Source: Membranipora membranacea
Taxonomy: Eukaryota > Bryozoa > Gymnolaemata > Cheilostomatida > Membraniporidae
Direction of reading: 5' to 3'
NCBI GenBank assembly: GCA_914767715.1
Contig: OU612070.1
Coordinates: forward strand, 17,127,501-17,191,500
Length of the DNA: 64,000 bases
Below are positions 37,543 to 49,554 of the stretch, one piece after another; within the stretch, counting starts at the first letter, position 1, and each line of letters starts with the position of its first letter. The position numbers and the translations under genes were made by a program. Below the pieces are notes generated by a model, which searched no databases, had not been told where the DNA came from, and saw only the letters and a list, made by a program, of their open reading frames with translations.

Positions 37543-40500
37543 TCAGAAGATGAATCGAGATCCAGACAGATCTACGGAGTTATCGCTGCCGCTGCCGGGT
37601 GGCTGCTGGTCGTCGTCATCTGTATAACTATACCAGGAGAGGTTAGCGCTGCCGGCAGACTGGGTCTTAGTCCTGAGAGCCTGCTGTCTCCTCTCTTCTT
37701 CATATTTCAGATTGTCCCGGACTATGAGATGACGCAACGAGGCTGAAAGTGTCGGCTCCGCATCCTTAAAATATAAAAGAATAAAATATTGTTTGTTATA
37801 CAGTGCACTCCACTTAATTCAATTAAGCAGTGTTTGAATTATATGACATTAAGATGTGTTGAAATTTGGCTGACAGAACCAGTGTCCTTTGTCTGAATTA
37901 AGAGGAGTTCTGAATTATAAAGTCTGAATTAGGAGGATTTCACTGTATTGTAACAAATCCCATCCAATTTAATCACACCCACGAAACTGTATCGCCTAGC
38001 ATCCGTGTAACTAATTTTTTTTACACAGTTTTACAGAACTAATATCGGCCAAATTTGGGAGCTTAACTCTCATCTAGCGCTCTTTTCCGTCGTCATGGGA
38101 CATTATGATTTTTTCTCTTTCCCCATTTTTTGCCCTAATTTCTTTGGCACCTTATGGAAAACACCAGTCCAAGATGATATTGCCTGCCAAATAAAAAAAG
38201 TGTATAATAATGGAGAGAAGGTAAACGATAACTTGAAACTGCTTGCTGTAATTTGTAAGGAGTATTTTCCTTCATCATTGAAAACTGAGAAGACAGCTTG
38301 GGTGCTAAACAGCCAATTTTTAAAAATCTTGCGGACAGAGTTGCTTACCTTACTGCTGACGGAAGCCGAGTCAGTATAGAACAGTATATATGGCGTATCG
38401 GAGCTGAGGCGGTTACTTTTAGACACAGTCTTAGCTGGATTAGAACAGACTGTCACTCTACTATCATTAAATAGGTACCTGGGAAAATATCAGAAATATA
38501 ATATAATATACAATTTTATAATAATATAATATAATAACCACCCGGCCATGGAATTCAGCAACAACTAACAAAAAATTGTTTAAGGTAATTTTTTGACGGG
38601 CATTTAATGTTCATCATTCAGTAAATTAACACAAGTGTCAAAAGTACAGTGACAAAGTATGATCCTGATAGCTCAACTTAACTATAAGTCGTGCTGCAGG
38701 CCTTTTAGTCGTGCTATAGTCGTGCTGCAGGCCTTTTTCCTGCAGTAAAACCATTTAAGGAAGAGAAACTCCGAATGCATGCAAATGAACCAATCTTGGT
38801 CTAAGAGCGCAGTGAGCATGTTTCGACATGTAAGACATCATAAGTGGCTATGTGGTTAGCTCTTTATCTAATGCTGTAATGTTTCACTAAACTGAATCAC
38901 AGGTTTTCTCTATTTTGGGGCAGCACAATTGTACATAGTTGTTAAACACCAAATTATATAATTTCTATGCATGTGTTATCTTTTGGGTAAGGTATCGTGT
39001 TTCTTTTGTCAGCGTTGCGCACAGGATGAACTTAAAGCCATTTACCAATGTAATAAAATTGGTTAATTCACCACAATTTATGCTAGTTATTTTTGGCTTT
39101 GATGGCTACTTTACACTTTACACTCTGCTTACTGATTTCCCTTCAGGTTTGATAAAAATCATGAACCAGCTACCATTTTAATGACAACTACAATGGGATT
39201 ATTGTTGCTAATCTGGTTACCTGGTATCTAGGTTCTCAGCTGATAGTTTTCTTTTGTCAAACTCAGATCCCAAGGATAAAACTCAATATTTCATTCAATC
39301 ATTGCCAACCTTATCTTATTAATGATCATCAACTGCCCTCCTTGATAACAATATTTTTTTACAAATTCACCTTATACATCACCATATTTTTACGCCCTGT
39401 GAGTATATCTAACCTTATATATGGATTCCCCATGTCTTTCTACATCTATAAGTCCAATTTTCCAATCTATGTGACCATCCTGTGAAAAAAAATGACCTGA
39501 CCTTAGATATACTCACAGGGACCACCCAATACCCACAATCATTGACTAGTATACATACCACTGTTGGTCACCAGTATGGATGTGTGCGTAGGTATAATAG
39601 TCGGAACCCCCAGACTATTCCCCCCCCGCCGCCCTACAACCACGGTCGGAGAAGTATACATACCACTGTTGGTCCCCAGTGAGGGTGTGTGCGTAGGTAT
39701 AATAGTCGGAACCCCCAGACTATTGCCCCCCCGCCCTACAACCGCGGTCGGAGAAGTATACATACCACTGTTGGTCACCAGTAAGGATGTGTGCGTAGGT
39801 ATAATAGTCGGAACCCCCAAACTATAGGCCCCCCCCCCCCGCCCTACAACCGCGGTCGGAGAAGTATACATACCACTGTTGGTCACCAGTAAGGATGTGT
39901 GCGTAGGTATAATAGTCGGAACCCCCAGACTATTGCCCCCCCCAACCCTACAACCGCGGTCGGAGAAGTATATATACCACTGTTGGTCCCCAGTAAGGAT
40001 GTGTGCGTAGGTATAATAGTGGGAACCCCCAGACTATTTCCCCCCCAGCCCTACAACCGCGGTCGGAGAAGTATACATACCACTGTTGGTCCCCAGTGAG
40101 GGTGTGTGTGTAGGTATAATAGTCGGAACCCCCAGACTATTGCCCCCCCCCCCGCCCTACAACTGCGGTCGGAGAAGTATACATACCACTGTTGGTCCCC
40201 AGTGAGGGTGTGTGCGTAGGTATAGTAGTGTCCTCCATTCAGTGAAACACCCGAGTGTACAACAACACCATTTAGACTGTAAACCTTGTCTCCTAGTTCC
40301 AATGTGGGCGGGTATTTCACAGGTGTCCGCAGTTTGGTATGCTTCCCCAGTTTAGGATTATAAGAGAATCTACACAGTGTTATCACCAGTAGTGATGGGA
40401 GGTTCACATCAGCTATAGAACGATCTGCATCTTGTAAACTCGCTGTAAAGAGAAGATAATTAAAACACATGTGGTGCTGTTATCAAAAAATAATAATAGC

Positions 40501-43500
40501 CCGGATACTCATCTCTATTACACGATATTACGTGTTTGTTTGGAAAAAGTGCCACAAACCCTCTAGAAAAATCAGATGCTTAATAAGCCTCCTAAAACAT
40601 TAGGAATTGTATAGAGATTGACACAGCTCTACAGAATTTGTATCTTATATACATTACAGATGATGATTCCACTAACAGATTTACTAGAGTTTTGAAGTTA
40701 AATGCCAAAGCTTTCCTTGAGGATTAAACCAAGGAGTAAAAGAGTCGCCTTGATTAATCTAGATAATGAATAAATTGTTATTCTAAAACCTAAAGCCCTC
40801 TGTAGTCCAGCTAGAAAACTTGTGCTGGTAAAGAGAAAATAGAGCTTGAAAGTCTAGCTTTGCTCATTATGTCTTGATACATAATCCAAGCACTTACACA
40901 ACAGAGTCAAAAGGTTCAATAAAGACTTAAAAAAAGGTAGGTTATGTATTATTAATGGCTCAGCTGGTAAGAGCCTCGGTCCATCAGCATGCAAATGCTG
41001 GAGGTCGTGGGTTCGAGTTCCACTGCAGTCCATCGACTACTGGGGTTTGGTTGGCCCCCAGGTTTGCTCTGACCTGCCTGCAAACAGAGAGCAACCTGGC
41101 ACATCTATTGCGGCCTAGCCTCTATGGAAGATAATATTTCGCCCGTCATGCTTCGGGATGTGGCGTGTGATATGACAACTGATTTTAATCAACCTTTTAA
41201 TCAACTCACCACATTTATCACAGTGAAACTGGTTGTCTCCCCTGAGTTGTACAGGCTGCAAAGATGACTCAATCATCCCAACGAGCTCTACAGGTTGCTG
41301 AGTATTAGATTCATCAGGAAAATGCAGAGAGAGATCATAGAACTTCTGTTGTGATTGGCTCTCTGTCTGACAGTTCAGACATTTAGTTAGTATTGTCTCA
41401 TTGCCGCTAAACATCTCTGTAAAATCTGTAAAGTAAAACCCGGTAATTGTGTCAGGGTTTCCGAAAAGATGAGTCATGTTCAGGAAATATAAACACTCAT
41501 AGAGAAGAGGAAGTGTTCATACATTAATTAGCCTTGGCGTCTGGTCTTGCCCCAAACAACTCTTGATTGAGGATACTGAACAAACCTGAGTAATTCATAA
41601 TTTTCTAAAAAAAAATTCTATTTAAAGGTCAAATTCATCTACCAAGCAAAAGCTATTATATAGTTTTAGCCGGGCTTATAGAAAAGGATATCTGAGAGTC
41701 TAAGAGGGACTGCACATGTGTGAGTGTTTACAGTTTCAGGAGGGAAAACTGTTTGTTTAGTGGTCTAAGTTTCGCCCCTTTTATAGTAAGCGGCTTATAA
41801 TTACACTTTACAACGCTTCTCGCAGCAGATTATACTAGGGCCATCTTTGGCCGGCGAGAGAATGTCTCGTTGGTTAATTGTCCGTAACCAGTGGTATTTT
41901 TCATGACGTTTATGACGTTAAAAGGCTTTGTCTATGGAATATCATTGGCTGATAGCTAACCTTATGTTTATATCTCATTGCTTGTAAACACGCTTTGTGT
42001 CTGCAGTGACAGATGAGGAGAGAGTGAGCAAAGCTAGAATTTCAAGCTCTATTTTACTTTTACTAGCTCAGGTTTTCTAGCTGGTCTGTGAACCACTTTA
42101 TGGTTGTCAGATTTGGAATATCCACACTCCATAACATGTATCCACCGAATTTCAGGGATATTAGTATCATATCCTTGGAGTTTTTCCAAATAGTGTGTAC
42201 AGAAAGTTTTGAGAAATATGGAGATAAAGGTTTGATATTGGTTGGGATGCTAGCTGACCTTTTTGATTATCGTGTGCTTTCACAGCCTCATGTACACCAT
42301 CGAGTATAAACCTCAGATATTCACTGCTGTCCTGCTGTTCTCCTAACACAAACCAGCCAGGTAAACTGGCCTTTACATAATTATCTGGGCTCACCACAGA
42401 CCTAAAACAAACAGTAACATGGTGAGCTCTGTGTGAGATAAGAGGGTTTTCCTTAGAGGGGGATGGGGTTCTGGAGTTTTTTATCAAACACAACCTGCAG
42501 GATCAGAATAATTCTATATGGTCAGATTGTGAATTCTGATCGGACGACTTATGGCATCTGTGTTCTGGTTAGATCAAAAGATAGATCTCAATTTTTTTTG
42601 AGGAAATATTTATTTTTTAGTATGATGGGCCAAAGATGAAGATGATGAGCGAGAAAAATAGTAATTGGTAGTTGTATACTCTCTGACATTATTTGATCAA
42701 GTAATGACAACTCCAATATATGGTGGTGTCAATATTGGTCTATCCAGGGAGGTCCACCCTCCCTGGTCTATCTATGAGCTTAGATATTTTGTCACATTTA
42801 GAGTTACTATAGTGACATACATAATAACTTGACGATTAATATGCAAAACCATAGTACTGGAGAACCAACAGAATTCATACCTTGTAGTCTGATGCAGATA
42901 GGCAAACACTGTTTGAAGTTGCATAAGCAGCTTACTGTGCAGATTCATCTCCTCCGATAAGAGACAACTCCTTACACTACCTATGTTGTATAAAGCTTGC
43001 ACCACAGAGTTTAGGAAACAGGTATTGCCAAGATTGACAAGCCCAACCCTCTCGCCTCTTCCTTCTTGGCTCAAAGTTGGTGACAGGACGAAACTACGCG
43101 ATGCTGTAACCAAAAAGATTGCTTATATAAATTGCATTATAAATGTTATCATACCCCAGCTAATAAAACTGGTTTACGTGTGTTACACGATATGCCTTTA
43201 GTATGACTGGTAGGTTAAGAGTCTATCATCAATAACTTCCTTGTTGAACTTATATGCTATTGGGGAATTATAAAAACATTTGGAATTTTTTCTCAGCGGC
43301 TATTCGACCAACTTACAAATCAGGACTGTGTATAATTTATAGTAAGTGCTTATTTGATCAGTGGGCAGACAACGCCAAATTGGAAAATTATGAATGCAAT
43401 AACTGGCACTAGATTCAGTTATAGTCATGAATTTACTTGTATAACTATGAGATGGATAATAGACATACCTTTACTAGATGCAGTAGAGTTTGTGTACTTT

Positions 43501-46500
43501 GAGACCAAGCTCTGTATATCAGTTTCTGACACTATTGGGAAGTCGGCTGTGATCTTTCTCATAGGCTCCTCATATAGCTCTGGATATCCTGGGTGTATGT
43601 ACATCTGTATTTGTATGAGCTCAGAAATCTGACATCGTAGGTCCTGAGTGCCACTCTCCTCAAAGACCTTCAACTGGAAAACAAACCACGGTTTTTAGAC
43701 ATGTGTTTGAGCCACTCCTAAGCGGATATAGAACTACCCTACCGACTAGCTTTGCACTAACCAAACATCATATGCAGACATCAGATAATGAAGCTCAGAG
43801 AAATCTGGTCACAATGCGGTATGTCATATAGATATTTTAATACCATAACTGCGTTTAGTGAAAAAGGGATTGTATGGAAGATTTCTATGTCCCTAAGTGA
43901 CTGCATTGCCAACGTCACAGTTATGCAAAATGCAAAACCGTGCACAGAACATTAAGTGTTAAGTGCATCATTGACTTGACTTGACTTGACTTATGTTGCA
44001 GAACTCCTAGTGGAATATTGCGCCAGAATCGCCTTCTCCTTTCCCTTCCATCTTTCTCGATCTCTAGCCATCTCGCTAGCCTCCGCCCACGACTTGATGT
44101 TGTGTACCTTCATCTGTTTGAGCGCCGTTCTTCGCCAAGTCTGATTGGGTCGCCCTCTCCTTCGGGTGCCTTCAGGGGCCCATCCGAGACTGGTGTGAGG
44201 GAGAGATTCCTTCCTCCTTAGGCTGTGTCCTAGGTATCTCCATCTTCTAACTTCAATGTGCTGAGAGACTGGTTTCTGCTTGCTGCGTTCACATACTTCC
44301 AAGTTGGAAGTTTTGGACCACCAATATATTTTCAATATCCGACGGCAGCAGTTCATGTGAAATACCTCCAGTTTGTCCATATCCACTTTCGTCATTCGCC
44401 ATGTTTCACATCCATAGAGGAGCACAGACACCACGTTCGAGTTGTAGAGTTTGAACTTGAGATGGTTGCTCATACTTCTTGATCTCCACACCTTGTTCAG
44501 TCTGTAAAAGGCTGTAGTTGCAGAGTTGATGCGGTTCTTGACATCTGCTGCTGCACCACCAGACGCATCAATTTTCGCACCAAGATACAAAAAGTTATCT
44601 ACAAACTCGAGTGACTTGTTGCTGACTGTGAAATTGTTGTTAGATGCAGGGCCCATTCCATCTCGATGAATCCTCAAAACTTTCGTCTTTTGTTCATTGA
44701 TGTGCAATCCCGCTTTACTCGCTGTTGTTATGAGCTTGTCTGTAACTGTTTGCATCCCTCCATGTGTTGTAGAAAATAGCGCGACATCGTCTGCATAAGC
44801 TAGATAATTCAGCTTGGTTGTAAGATTCCATCGGAGTCCAGTTCGATGTGTCGCTTGTACTTGCTTCATTATGAAGTCTGTAGCCATGATAAATAACAGA
44901 GGTGAGATTACGCAGCCCTGTCTAACTCCTGATTTTACTTCGAAGTAATCGTCCTCTGCTCCGCCTTGCATTTTACACGCATACCCGGTGTAGAACGCCC
45001 GTGTCAGAGTGATGAGTTTATCAGGGATACCATAAAACTTCATCACTTTCCACATGCTCTCCCGATGAATGCTGTCAAAAGCTTTCCTGAAATCAATAAA
45101 ATTGACGTACAGGGGCATCCTCCATTCTTCACATTGTTCTATGATGTTCCTCAGTGTAAATATGTGGTCTGTACAACTTCTTCCGCTACGAAAACCTGCT
45201 TGCTCTTCATCTAGACTTCTGTTCTCCTCTAGGGCTCCGGCAATTCGGTGATGTAAAATCTTCAGAAATATTTTACTGATATACGGTAGTAGAGTAATAC
45301 CCCTCCAATTTGTTGTCTTACTCAGGTCTCCTTTCTTGGGCAGTTTGATGATCACGCCGCGCCTCCAGTCTTTATTACTCTTAGTCAAATGAACATATAC
45401 TACAAGTCAAACTTTCTTTAGTATTGGTAAACTTACCAAGTGAGGTAGAGAATTATGAAAGGCTTGAGGACATCTTTGATGGAAGAGAAGTAGATTTGTG
45501 AGTACATGAAGCACAGTCAGTTGAATATTAGCATACCACAACTTCTTAGATATAGACTCCGCATGTGTGTTAGTCACCTCAAATAAAACGGTGAGTCTTC
45601 CATTTTTTGCTAACTCACTACAACACAAATCAAACAAAATTGACATTTCAAACTATTTTGAAAAAGTTTTGTTGGAAAGTTTGAATTTGATGGTTCTCCC
45701 AAGAACGAATCTCTTGAATGATGAAACATTACGTTTCTTGTTAGAACATTCAAAAATAAAACTTGTAAAGCCTACAAAGATTATTTTGATATCGCCGGCT
45801 ATTTCTGATGACTAGTTTTTGAGCCACTCAGTGCTGATAGTCGATATCTTTCTTTGACTCTGAATTTAGACGTATTCGAATTTTCAACTCTTCAGCAAAA
45901 TGGCACAACTCAATACTAAATTATGAAAACCATCATACAGCTCACACAGCAAAATAGATTCAGTGGTCATGGAAATGTTGAAATAACAAACATTTACTAT
46001 TATTCTAAATATACACAAGGTGCCGCCAGACAAAATTAAATCATGCCATGCTCAGGGCTAATACACAGTTACTGCACACATCTTACCTGGCAATTTGAAC
46101 TATCCAATGGTGTATAGTTATGTGCTTTGGCCACTTGAGCCAGTCCACCATGTGTAGGAGTGTGTAAGATAGCTGTTCATCCGAGACCTGCCTGTCGTTA
46201 ACAAGGTTACTGCATATACCCGATATCATTGTCTAAAAAATTCAATTTATATAAAATACAATTTTTATAACATCAACAAATTGCTATGGGAAGAATTATA
46301 TATTTGAACACAATCAAGTTAAGCGTATTTTTGCACTGACAACACAAACCCGAAGTTTCATTTAAGAGCGGACAATGCGTATGTTTTTTAACACCCAAGC
46401 TTTTTTATAATTGAAATCATTTCTTTGAACGTCGGTTCGACAAACCTCGGGCACACTTTGCAGAACAGTGCTTAGAGCTACAGATACCGTGTCAAGCGCC

Positions 46501-47279
46501 CCAGTGCTGGATACAATACCAAACAAGGTCTTCAGGGATTCTAGTATCATCATTTTGGGTGACACAGCTTTGCTCCAGATATACTTGATAAGCTTGGACA
46601 CTCTGATGCACTGTTTGATGAACGTATTCGGATCAGCATCCGAGGCAAACATACATGTACTCAGTTTAGATACGACCACGTTTACAAGTACTGAACACGT
46701 CTCCCATGGTATGATTGTGGGACACTCCATTAGGAGAGAGGCTAGTGCATCCAGTGGTCTTATTCCAACAGACTGCTTGAAGAGATCGTAGAGCATTGTA
46801 TTCTTGATGAAATCCGATAAACTGTCAAGAGATGAGCCATTGTTACACTGTAGACCGCCTGCAGAAGCTGACTGGTTGCTAGCAATCTTGATAGCAGTAC
46901 CTAATACCTTACTGACACAATACACACTGATGCTTTGAGTTCTATTGTTGCTATTCATTGCTGCTAAATCTGCTCTGTCAAAGTCTTCTACATCTGTTGC
47001 AAGTTCATTTATTATAGAAGGAAAGTCATCAGTAAGAACTTCCACCATCACGGGAATATAGTTCTGAGACCAAGCATGAAATATTCTCTCACAACACTCA
47101 ATATTTATAGGTGAACTTCGAAAGTTCAACCAGTAGAACAGAGTTGCTCTCATCACAGATTTAACTTCCTGGGTTTTATGTGGTTGTCTGCCACTTTGTT
47201 CCAGCATTTTCACCACCCTATTCTTTTCCTGGTCCCCAAGGGTGTGTGCCTTCATTATCCCATGGAATATTTTATCCAT
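37543..47279 (-). CDS. USP38: Ubiquitin carboxyl-terminal hydrolase, USP38/USP35 type, ten exons
   Basis: Cysteine protease that removes ubiquitin from proteins. Exons: 47279-46446, 46232-46087, 45617-45437, 43673-43469, 43103-42881, 42401-42259, 41425-41210, 40442-40187, 38478-38349, 37764-37543; 2556 nt, 851 aa, all phases consistent. The first about 450 residues are a helical-repeat region as in USP38/USP35 (start MDKI; ADFPIVSE-type segment in exon 4). Catalytic parts: Cys box VNLGNTCFLNS with Cys484, QQDSSEYLRF, zinc pairs CLNC (593-596) and CDKC (646-649), His box GGHYYTYA with His721, and YLFNDSR carrying the third residue (739/740). The tail DDDDQQPPGSGS...FIF resembles the USP38 C-terminus. 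It is shorter than human USP38 (about 1040 aa), mainly in the insert between zinc pairs. The exon 1 donor is a weak GTTTGT. Confidence 0.94.
38755..38803. mobile_element. Right-half fragment of a family B MITE
   Basis: Contains AAACTCCGAATGCATGCAAA and ends CTTGGTCTA like the full family B copies. In USP38 intron 8. Confidence 0.45.
39540..40230. repeat. Minisatellite of about 105-bp units made from the USP38 exon 8/intron 8 junction
   Basis: Seven occurrences of the junction motif TATACATACCACTG, at 39550, 39655, 39757, 39865, 39969, 40072 and 40178; spacing 102-108. On the gene strand each unit holds about 40 bases of the 3' end of exon 8 (encoding YTYAHTLTGDQQ), the splice donor GTATGT (GTATAT in one), and about 60 bases of intron start with a long G run. 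The copy at 40178 belongs to the real exon. Unit length varies mainly in the C/G run. Confidence 0.95.
40957..41110 (+). repeat. tRNA-derived SINE
   Basis: A-box TGGCTCAGCTGG, B-box GGTTCGAGTTCC, and a CAGCA/TGCTG stem in the anticodon position; loop size is wrong for a real tRNA. Body continues to about 41110. In USP38 intron 7. Confidence 0.7.
42744..42766. repeat. Small hairpin CCAGGGAGG / CCTCCCTGG
   Basis: 9-bp arms around a 5-base loop, in USP38 intron 5. Similar GGGAGG or GGGAGTTTGGGA mini-palindromes occur near 24660-24705, 54567-54587 and 56901-56928. Confidence 0.6.
43971..45395 (-). mobile_element. 5'-truncated non-LTR retrotransposon (LINE)
   Basis: Inserted in USP38 intron 3 in the same orientation as the gene. 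It has an intact reverse-transcriptase ORF, almost no 3' UTR, and a pentanucleotide tail (AAGTC repeats, about four) immediately after the stop. The 5' part, including any endonuclease, is missing. No target duplication recognised. A short 3' end with a simple-repeat tail recalls RTE-like clades, but the clade is not assigned. Confidence 0.85.
43991..45388 (-). CDS. Reverse transcriptase ORF of a LINE, 465 codons uninterrupted
   Basis: Copies element RNA into DNA at the target site. In order: KLPKKGDL-type start of the palm, GFRSGRSCTDH, FIDFRKAFDS, SGVRQGCVISPLLF, then the catalytic YADD, and a C-terminal region with ETWR, YLGH and a basic GRPNQTWRR segment. No stop or frameshift across the RT. 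It opens with a TTG after the truncation point, so this is the 3' part of a longer pol and probably cannot move alone. Full-length pol proteins of this type usually have an N-terminal endonuclease, which is absent here. Confidence 0.88.
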   Translation of the reverse strand: MTKSNKDWRRGVIIKLPKKGDLSKTTNWRGITLLPYISKIFLKILHHRIAGALEENRSLDEEQAGFRSGRSCTDHIFTLRNIIEQCEEWRMPLYVNFIDFRKAFDSIHRESMWKVMKFYGIPDKLITLTRAFYTGYACKMQGGAEDDYFEVKSGVRQGCVISPLLFIMATDFIMKQVQATHRTGLRWNLTTKLNYLAYADDVALFSTTHGGMQTVTDKLITTASKAGLHINEQKTKVLRIHRDGMGPASNNNFTVSNKSLEFVDNFLYLGAKIDASGGAAADVKNRINSATTAFYRLNKVWRSRSMSNHLKFKLYNSNVVSVLLYGCETWRMTKVDMDKLEVFHMNCCRRILKIYWWSKTSNLEVCERSKQKPVSQHIEVRRWRYLGHSLRRKESLPHTSLGWAPEGTRRRGRPNQTWRRTALKQMKVHNIKSWAEASEMARDRERWKGKEKAILAQYSTRSSAT

Positions 47280-49529
47280 ACTGTCACTCTTTAGATTCTC
47301 CTTTCATGTGTAGCTAATTAATATGGGGGAGCTCAAGAGAGGACGAAATTTTTTTTTTCAAGAAAACTCATTCTTGAAAGCGTCAAGTTGGAAGCACTAT
47401 AATTAACCTGTAAACTTAAGTTGAAGAGGATATGTGACAATAAACCCATAGCTGGTTAAAGTTTAATAAAGCTTTAGAACCCAGGTAATACATGCAATTG
47501 ACACGTGATTAATTCAAATTTGATGATATACTGTCATATTAGGAGGAAAATGTCTATGCTAAATTAAATATTTTGTTTACCACATTGGCTCATAGGACAA
47601 ACAGTGTCGACATCTTTTTGCAGCCTGCAGAAGAGAGGAAACATAATAGCCGTATCTCTCATCTCAGGTAACTTATATGGTCTCTTCTGTATATAAATTT
47701 ATCAATTATTCTACTGTTGATAAAGCTTTAAATTGGCAAGATTCCAGCTTCTACTTAACTTAGACAGGATCATCATCATCTAACTCTAAGCCTGAGATGA
47801 TGATGATGATGATTTGTCATGGTGACATGTGCCTACCAAGGGACTGGATTATTTTGTATAACCCTTGGGCTTTCTGGTGTTAGTACAAGACTAGTGGTAC
47901 CAAAAAATTGACATGATTGATTATTATAAAAGCATGAGTGACACCTGAAAACATCACTAATAATAATACATACATACATGATGATACATACAACTACATG
48001 GTTGAAATTATCAATTTGGCAATATTCTCTTCATCACAGTCCCTTTGTAGTTTGAACAAGTTCAGACTGGCTATCCAGTGATCGTGTGTTGGCCTGTGGA
48101 TTTATCATGACAAAATTATGGAGCTGTGTGAACTTCAAGCAGTGATTTTTAGGTTGATTTGGGCAATGAAGAGGGAGTTCATTGATTTGGGCAAGCAGTC
48201 TACTCACTCTCTGTTAAATAAGTCAGTACACACACACCCCAACCCAATAAAAAATTTAATGTGTCATGATCACCATGGGTAGCCTTTGCCTGGAGCTTTC
48301 AACTTACTCTGCAGGTAAGCCTGAGGGGACTTTCAATCAGACTCAATTAGCTCAAACTAATCGCTCGTTGAGCTTTCAAGTTGACAGATTTGTTCCCAAA
48401 TCATTCTCTCAGATTGGAGATCCCTAGGTGGCACTACACACTGAGCAAGGACTTACGACCGCCAAATAGTGATTTTGGCATTTTTCAATTGGGGCTCTTC
48501 CTGCAAGCCATCAAATGATGACATAAGTCTTGTGTACACGAGACAGGCAATAGATATGCACATTTTGCTCGACCCATCCGCAGACCATGCGTCAACTAGG
48601 CCTATTGATTACTTTCATAATTGCGAATTTCTTTTTAAACTCCTTCCAGCCTATCCATGAGATAGAATGTCAGCACTGGACCTGGGAGTTGCAAAGTATA
48701 CCACTGTTGGTAGTTCTGTAGCGAATTGATATCTATTTATTCTTCAACTTGCTAAAGAATTGCATATTTATTGGCTCCTTGCCATTTCATACTTTGAACA
48801 CTGTGTGGGGAACCTTAAACTGCTACTGAGAGTGGACTTGACAGTTCTTTTCGATAGTCTATTGCGGCCATTGTTGGGTGCTTAGATATGACGTTAGTAG
48901 TCCCAAACATTGCTAGGAACCACTTAATGCGCTTCTAAGATTATACTGCAAGACATGGAATAACCTCTCGTTGGCCATAAGCAATTTTTCTGATATGATT
49001 TTAATGCTTTACCATTGGGTTCTGATATTAAACTAATTTCTGTATTTCCTGACTAGATATATTTGTTATTGTTGTGTCTCTCCAACAAAACAACCAGAAA
49101 CAATTGTTTCTCATAGCCGCTACAAACAATTCTACTTATAAAATTCGGTCAACATTGACACCAGTTGAACACAGACTCGGACAACAACATACAACCAATG
49201 ACTATACAAATCAATATGCAATTATGACATAATACCCCATAATATCTGGGGCATTGTTACATAATAACAGGCTGAAGGAGTCATGATGAGATTAGCTCAG
49301 ATTCAATTGTTATGTTTCAGCCGATTTCTTGGAACTGCTGGCTTACTTATTTACTGTGGTTATTGTGGCCATGCGATACTCTCTAATGTCATTCTCTTGG
49401 TATACAATCAGCATTACCAAGCGCAATGTGCCCATATCATATCCATGCCATGTCAAATTACATACAATCTGAATACTTTTATTCTATCTTCTTCAGATAT
49501 CTGATTAGCTGACAGAGCACAGAGTAGTC
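47280..49529. promoter_or_regulatory. Head-to-head intergenic region, USP38 (left) and MTR (right)
   Basis: 2.25 kb separates the two divergent start codons. No exon is recognised. The region should hold both promoters and 5' UTRs; I see no CpG-rich block or clear TATA box that I would defend. A short ATG/ATC triplet run lies at about 47765-47812. Confidence 0.45.
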
Positions 49530-49554
49530 ATGACATCTGACAATGTGGAGCAGG
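49530..49554 (+). CDS. MTR: MTR first coding exon (MTSDNVEQ)
   Basis: ATG plus seven codons and one base, then consensus GTGAGT. The single base G joins AG at 50308 to give Glu, restoring the frame of exon 2. Exon 2 has no ATG before the conserved domain and begins after a good acceptor (TTGCAG), so this upstream exon is the best start found. Confidence 0.65.

Noticed and set aside
38095-38456. Long open frames on both strands around USP38 exon 9
   Set aside because: Only 38349-38478 (minus) matches the USP C-terminal block and fits the splice phases; the rest is intron with no known motif.
39482-40099. Open frames on both strands across the 105-bp repeats
   Set aside because: Product of the minisatellite; the only supported coding part is USP38 exon 8 ending at 40187.
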